This document shows, piece by piece, positions 21,265 to 24,746 of a DNA stretch of 24,746 nucleotides (position 1 is its first letter; every line of letters starts with the position of its first letter). The DNA lies in NCBI GenBank assembly GCA_036794395.1, contig DAIRGS010000079.1, positions 1 to 24,746 on the forward strand, read 5' to 3'. Source of the stretch: DASXMX01 sp036794395 (GTDB lineage Bacteria; Planctomycetota; Phycisphaerae; Tepidisphaerales; Tepidisphaeraceae). The notes beneath the pieces were generated by a model. That model was not told where the DNA came from and searched no databases. It saw only the letters and a program-made list of their open reading frames with translations. Position numbers and translations under genes: made by a program.

Positions 21265-22536
21265 ATGCATTCCAACATGACCACCCGCCGGCTGTTTCTG
21301 CAAAAGGGAATGACGCTTGTTGCCGCTTCGGCGACGGTGCCGACATTTCTGGATCAGACGGTTTTGGCGGTTGCCAATCCGCAAGATGTCCATAACACGC
21401 AGCAGCCGACCGGGAAGGACGGCAAGATCCTTGTGGTCGTGCAGATGTCGGGTGGGAATGATGGGCTGAGCATGCTCGTGCCCTTCGCCGATGACACCTA
21501 TCACCGGCTGCGTCCCGTCATTGGGCATGATGCATCAACAGTTCATAAGCTCAATGATTATGTGGGACTGCATCCAAGCCTGGGGCCGGTTGCCGATATG
21601 ATTCAGGCAGGCAAGGCGGCGGTGATTCAGGGGGTGGGGTATCCAAATCCAAATCGGTCGCATTTCCGCTCGATGGATATCTGGCAAAGCGCCAGCCGGG
21701 AGGACCAGATCGAATCGACGGGCTGGCTCGGGCGATTCTTCGATAACGCGTGTCCAGGCTGTGATCCGCAAGTGGGTATTTCGATCGGACAGACGCTTCC
21801 GCTGGCTATGCAGGGCGAGAAGGTGATGCCGCTGGCCTTCGAACGGCCTGAAGCGTTCCGCTACAACGGGCCGGATCATGATCGCTACGAGAAACTGAAC
21901 AAGCTGCGATCGACAGGGGCGTCGAGCAACTCGCACAAAGTCAGTCCGTCCGGAGAGTTGGACTTTCTGCACCGCACTGCAATGGACGCGCAGCTTTCAA
22001 GCGAAAAGATTCTGGACATCGTGCGGAAATATCAGTCGGCCTCGCAATACCCGGCTGGGGAATTCGGCCAGGGCTTGAGAACAATCGCCGCGATGATTCG
22101 TGGAGGCCTGCCGACGCGGGTTTATTATGTCAGCCTGACTGGATTCGATACCCACGCAGGTCAGCGGCAGCGGCATGACAACCTGATGAAGCAGTTCGCC
22201 CAGGGCATGTCGGCGTTCTGGAAGGACATGGAAAATCAGAAGAACGACGAGCGCGTTCTGATGATGACCTTTAGCGAGTTTGGCCGTCGGGTGGCGCAGA
22301 ATGCAAGCGGTGGAACCGATCACGGAACGGCTGCGCCGATGTTCGTATTCGGGTCCAGAGTGAAATCGGGTGTGGTGGGTAAACATCCGTCACTGACCGA
22401 TTTGGATCAAGGTGATCTACGGTTCACGACTGATTTCCGTAGTGTGTATGCCACCGTGCTACAGACTTGGCTGGATGCGCCGGTGAAACCGATTCTGGGT
22501 GGGGATTTCAAAACGTTGCCGATTGTGAGGGCGTGA
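21265..22536 (+). CDS. DUF1501 protein with Tat signal
   Basis: A 423-residue protein of the DUF1501 family (alkaline phosphatase/sulfatase-like fold). The N-terminus TTRRLFLQKGMTLVAASATV is a twin-arginine signal, so it is exported folded. Family landmarks are VVVQMSGGNDGLSMLVPF, GVGYPNPNRSHFRSMDIW, LTGFDTHAGQRQRHDNLM and TFSEFGRRVAQNASGGTDHG. ATG 21265 has GAGGA 5 bp upstream, preferred over a TTG at 21253. It follows the DUF1800 gene by 68 bp, probably in one transcript. Confidence 0.92.
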   Translation: MHSNMTTRRLFLQKGMTLVAASATVPTFLDQTVLAVANPQDVHNTQQPTGKDGKILVVVQMSGGNDGLSMLVPFADDTYHRLRPVIGHDASTVHKLNDYVGLHPSLGPVADMIQAGKAAVIQGVGYPNPNRSHFRSMDIWQSASREDQIESTGWLGRFFDNACPGCDPQVGISIGQTLPLAMQGEKVMPLAFERPEAFRYNGPDHDRYEKLNKLRSTGASSNSHKVSPSGELDFLHRTAMDAQLSSEKILDIVRKYQSASQYPAGEFGQGLRTIAAMIRGGLPTRVYYVSLTGFDTHAGQRQRHDNLMKQFAQGMSAFWKDMENQKNDERVLMMTFSEFGRRVAQNASGGTDHGTAAPMFVFGSRVKSGVVGKHPSLTDLDQGDLRFTTDFRSVYATVLQTWLDAPVKPILGGDFKTLPIVRA

Positions 22537-22623
22537 GGAATTCACGTGGCCACCGGCGCGACCAGCGTGCCGGCAAAAATATCAGAAGTTGTCATCGTGG
22601 ATCGCAGCGAGGATCTGAAAGCC

Positions 22624-22668
22624 TTTTCCCCTCCACCGGTACGCCGGGGGAGGGTAGGGACGGGGGTT
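22624..22668 (+). repeat. REP-like palindromic repeat, copy 1
   Basis: The core reads CCCTCCACCGGTACGCCGGG followed by GGAGGGTAGGGACGGGGG. CCCTCC pairs with GGAGGG within the unit around ACCGGT. Copies 2 and 3 are at 22754-22794 (inverted) and 24691-24734 (direct). Confidence 0.75.
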
Positions 22669-22753
22669 CTTTCGTTGCTCAATAAGTGTTCGTGTGGACA
22701 GGGTCGGGATGCTGCAGAATTTCCCCATCAGATGATCCGCCTCTCCAACCCAG

Positions 22754-22794
22754 GCCCCCTTCCCAACCCTCCCCCGGGCGTACCGGTGGAGGGA
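22754..22794 (-). repeat. REP-like palindromic repeat, copy 2 (inverted)
   Basis: Reverse complement of the same unit, with small changes (CGCCCGGG for CGCCGGG, GGTTGGGAAGG for GGTAGGGACGG). It lies about 50 bp upstream of the stop of the GTPase gene. Confidence 0.75.
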
Positions 22795-22842
22795 GACGAG
22801 GCGATGGGCTCCAGGATGACATAAGTCGGCTGCTTGGCCGTG

Positions 22843-24594
22843 TTATGCCGCGCGGGTGAGCGATTTGGCAGCGGCTTCGGCTCGGCGGGCGAGGGATTCC
22901 ATTCGTTGACGCGCCTGGCGGGCGGGGCTGGCCATGGCATCTAGCCATTGCAGGGTTTGGGAATAGAGATTGAGCGCGGGGTCGCCGGTGGATTCAATGT
23001 CCCGCCATTTCGCGATAACGCGACCCACTTTTCGCTGAGTGTTCCACCGCAGCGCCAGCCACAAGACCACGAAGTAGATCGCCAGGAAGCCAACGCTTTT
23101 GAGCAGGTAGTTTACGCCCATGACCGCGACGGCCATTTCCAGCACTTGCGTCCAGCCCCATGACAAGAGATTCCAGGACGATGGATTTGCGGCAGCCGCT
23201 GCCAGGACTTTTTCAAGAATGGGCTGGGCGAATGGGAACCAGATGATGGCGCCGATGGTCAGCAGCCAGCGAACGGGCGCACCGACCCAATCGCCTCGAA
23301 CCAAATCGGCGCGAGCGGCATCGCGCTGGCGCTCCACAGTTTCGCCCAGGGTCCTTCGCAGCTCAGCGGCCGCCATGTCGGCGGGCATCTGTTCCCAGAG
23401 TTTGTAATGGGCATAAAGCCCCGCCATTTCCGGGCGCGATTGGCGGAGCTGGGCGAAGGTGGTTTGAACCAGGTCCGCCGGGGAATGACCGCTTTCCTTT
23501 AAGACGATTTCCACAAGGCCCTGCGGGCTTTGAAGTGGAGCGGCGTTCCGTGCCGTCGCGCCGCGCAGGAGAACAAAAAATGGCGAGAGCAGCGTGTGGA
23601 CGAGGCGCACGACCGGCCAGTGTGCAACGCGTTCGGAGAGGATTTCTTCGGCCAGCGCCCCGCGAGTTTCGGGATCATCAAGCAATCGGGGAATCACGCG
23701 TTCGAGGATGGGCTGGCCGATCCGCTCGGCCGCCAATTCCTGTACTTCTTCCTGAAGCTCCGCCAGCCGACTGGCGCGTGCCGCCAGCTGCTGCGCCTCG
23801 AGCCACGCGAGCAGCGATCGATCCTGCCGCTGGGCGGCGAGTTGCTGCGAGAGCTGCACTGCCTGAATTGTTTTCTCGCGGGCGAGGGTTGCGCGAAGCT
23901 CAGGGAGATCAAACTCCCCAGGCTTCAGTGCGCTGATCATGTAAATACGCGGGGGCTGATTGAGGCCGAGCGTGCGCTGAACGCGGCGCGCGTAGTCTTC
24001 GCGCAGCTCCGCGGCGGCCGCTTCAGCTTCGCCCAAGAGCTGATCCAGCTTGTTGAGGCAGAACACGAAATTGCCGGGCGAGTTTCCCTCGGCCACGCGA
24101 GAAAGCATCTGTTGCGGCTGAAGGTCCGCGTATTTTTCCACGCTCACCATCCACACCGGATACAGCATGTGGCGGAGCATGGCGCGCGTCACCTGCACGT
24201 GACTGGCAAAGTGGCTGTCGATGTCAGGAAGATCCAGAAGCACCTGCCGCCGGACGGCAGAAACTTCATGGGTCACGATGCGATACTGCCCGGGGACGAG
24301 TTCTTCAAGCATTTCGCGAAGAGCGCGTTCCTGGGAAACGTGCGCGTAGGCGATCACGTGTTCGGTACCTGCTCCATGCGCGCTGATGGTGGTGATAGGC
24401 CGGCCCGCAAGGGCATTGACCAGAGCGCTCTTGCCCACCTCCTTGCCGCCGATCAAGCCCACCAGGTAAAAAGGCCCATCCTCGGCCAGCGCGTCAGAGG
24501 CCAACACGGGGGCATCCCGTTCCAAAAGAGCCGGTTCTTCCGCGCCGGTGAGTTCCATCGCCTCGCGGACCAGTTGTTCCACGTTCGCGGTCAT
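22843..24594 (-). CDS. Membrane-anchored dynamin-like GTPase
   Basis: A 583-residue protein. The GTPase domain (about 40-250) has P-loop GGKEVGKS (49-56), a switch Thr in GAGTEH (77), the G3-like DLPDID (121-126, without the usual Gly) and G4 NKLD (181-184). A long helical region with many charged residues follows. Two membrane segments lie near 438-466 and 487-518, then a helical C-terminus. This layout fits bacterial dynamin-like or YfjP-type GTPases acting at the inner membrane, though the exact family is uncertain. It starts at ATG 24594 and is alone on its strand here. A 355-residue open frame on the other strand is its shadow. Confidence 0.85.
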   Translation of the reverse strand: MTANVEQLVREAMELTGAEEPALLERDAPVLASDALAEDGPFYLVGLIGGKEVGKSALVNALAGRPITTISAHGAGTEHVIAYAHVSQERALREMLEELVPGQYRIVTHEVSAVRRQVLLDLPDIDSHFASHVQVTRAMLRHMLYPVWMVSVEKYADLQPQQMLSRVAEGNSPGNFVFCLNKLDQLLGEAEAAAAELREDYARRVQRTLGLNQPPRIYMISALKPGEFDLPELRATLAREKTIQAVQLSQQLAAQRQDRSLLAWLEAQQLAARASRLAELQEEVQELAAERIGQPILERVIPRLLDDPETRGALAEEILSERVAHWPVVRLVHTLLSPFFVLLRGATARNAAPLQSPQGLVEIVLKESGHSPADLVQTTFAQLRQSRPEMAGLYAHYKLWEQMPADMAAAELRRTLGETVERQRDAARADLVRGDWVGAPVRWLLTIGAIIWFPFAQPILEKVLAAAAANPSSWNLLSWGWTQVLEMAVAVMGVNYLLKSVGFLAIYFVVLWLALRWNTQRKVGRVIAKWRDIESTGDPALNLYSQTLQWLDAMASPARQARQRMESLARRAEAAAKSLTRAA

Positions 24595-24690
24595 TAAAGG
24601 TGAACAATAGCGGAAACATCGAGGAATGCCGAATTGTTAAGAGCACGACGGTCGCCCGCGGGTGCGTGACCGTTTCGGCGGCTGCCCTCT

Positions 24691-24734
24691 TTTTCCCTCC
24701 ACCGGTACGCCGGGGGAGGGTAGGGAGGGGGCTT
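24691..24734 (+). repeat. REP-like palindromic repeat, copy 3
   Basis: Same unit and orientation as copy 1, identical through the CCCTCCACCGGTACGCCGGG core. It lies upstream of the GTPase gene, so copies flank that gene on both sides. Nothing else is recognised in 24595-24746. Confidence 0.75.
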
Positions 24735-24746
24735 GGCTGTCCATGC

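Larger units (their letters stand above)
22537..22842. other. Intergenic region between convergent genes, with inverted repeats
   Basis: No gene is supported in these 306 bp. It holds two copies of a palindromic repeat in opposite orientation (22624-22668 and 22754-22794), which could form one large stem and act as a two-way terminator for the DUF1501 and GTPase genes. Confidence 0.6.

Noticed and set aside
23530..24597. A 355-residue open frame on the + strand
   Set aside because: It lies fully opposite the GTPase gene, whose P-loop and NKLD motifs show which strand is coding; the + strand translation is Arg/His-rich and featureless.

Overview
The window is GC-rich bacterial DNA. It holds a complete integrated mobile element of about 17.4 kb (225-17637) and, to its right, about 7 kb of ordinary chromosome. 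The chromosomal side carries an adjacent DUF1800 / Tat-exported DUF1501 gene pair, a class-I amidotransferase-fold hydrolase, a GT4 glycosyltransferase and a membrane-anchored dynamin-like GTPase. DUF1800/DUF1501 pairs are very common in Planctomycetota, and several element proteins look like ones I associate with that phylum. My best guess is a planctomycete (Phycisphaerae-like), but Verrucomicrobiota, Acidobacteriota and Gemmatimonadota also carry these pairs, so this is an inference.

The element is bounded by a perfect 45-bp direct repeat. The right copy (17593-17637) is the 3' part of an intact tRNA-Lys(CTT) gene, and the left copy (225-269) is the orphan 3' end. Just inside each repeat is a pair of GGTAGCAC-like 9-mers spaced exactly 11 bp, which look like integrase arm sites. 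Genes in order: a P4-type tyrosine integrase (428-1639) coupled by GTGA to a zinc-ribbon protein; a small excisionase-like HTH; a tightly coupled block of two small proteins and an 862-residue AEP primase / SF3 helicase (3204-6438), followed by iteron-like AAACAC repeats that may be a replication origin; a second block (6526-8358) with a Nu1-like HTH protein and a coiled-coil protein; and then a tail-like block (8654-13057) with a repeat protein, a structural-looking protein behind three tandem hairpins, a small protein, a 664-residue tape-measure-like coiled coil and another small protein. I see no capsid, portal, large terminase, sheath or lysin gene.

The region 13068-15418 is patchy: a small minus-strand membrane protein, a sigma-region-4-like small protein, the C-terminal stub of a second and different integrase, a membrane/GAF-like pair, a small basic protein, and long non-coding stretches rich in palindromes, including two diverged copies of one non-coding repeat. 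From 15419 to 16817 there is a control region: a minus-strand HTH/AT-hook regulator facing a four-gene operon of tiny proteins that ends in a stand-alone S24/LexA-like domain with Cys where Ser is expected. GTAACA(C) inverted repeats lie on both sides of the regulator gene. Two minus-strand cargo genes of unknown role (16827-17455) sit next to the attachment site.

How it may work together (inference): the integrase and excisionase move the element at tRNA-Lys, the primase-helicase replicates it after excision, and the HTH regulator and S24-like protein control expression. The tail-like block without a head module suggests a phage satellite or an undescribed tail-related integrative element.
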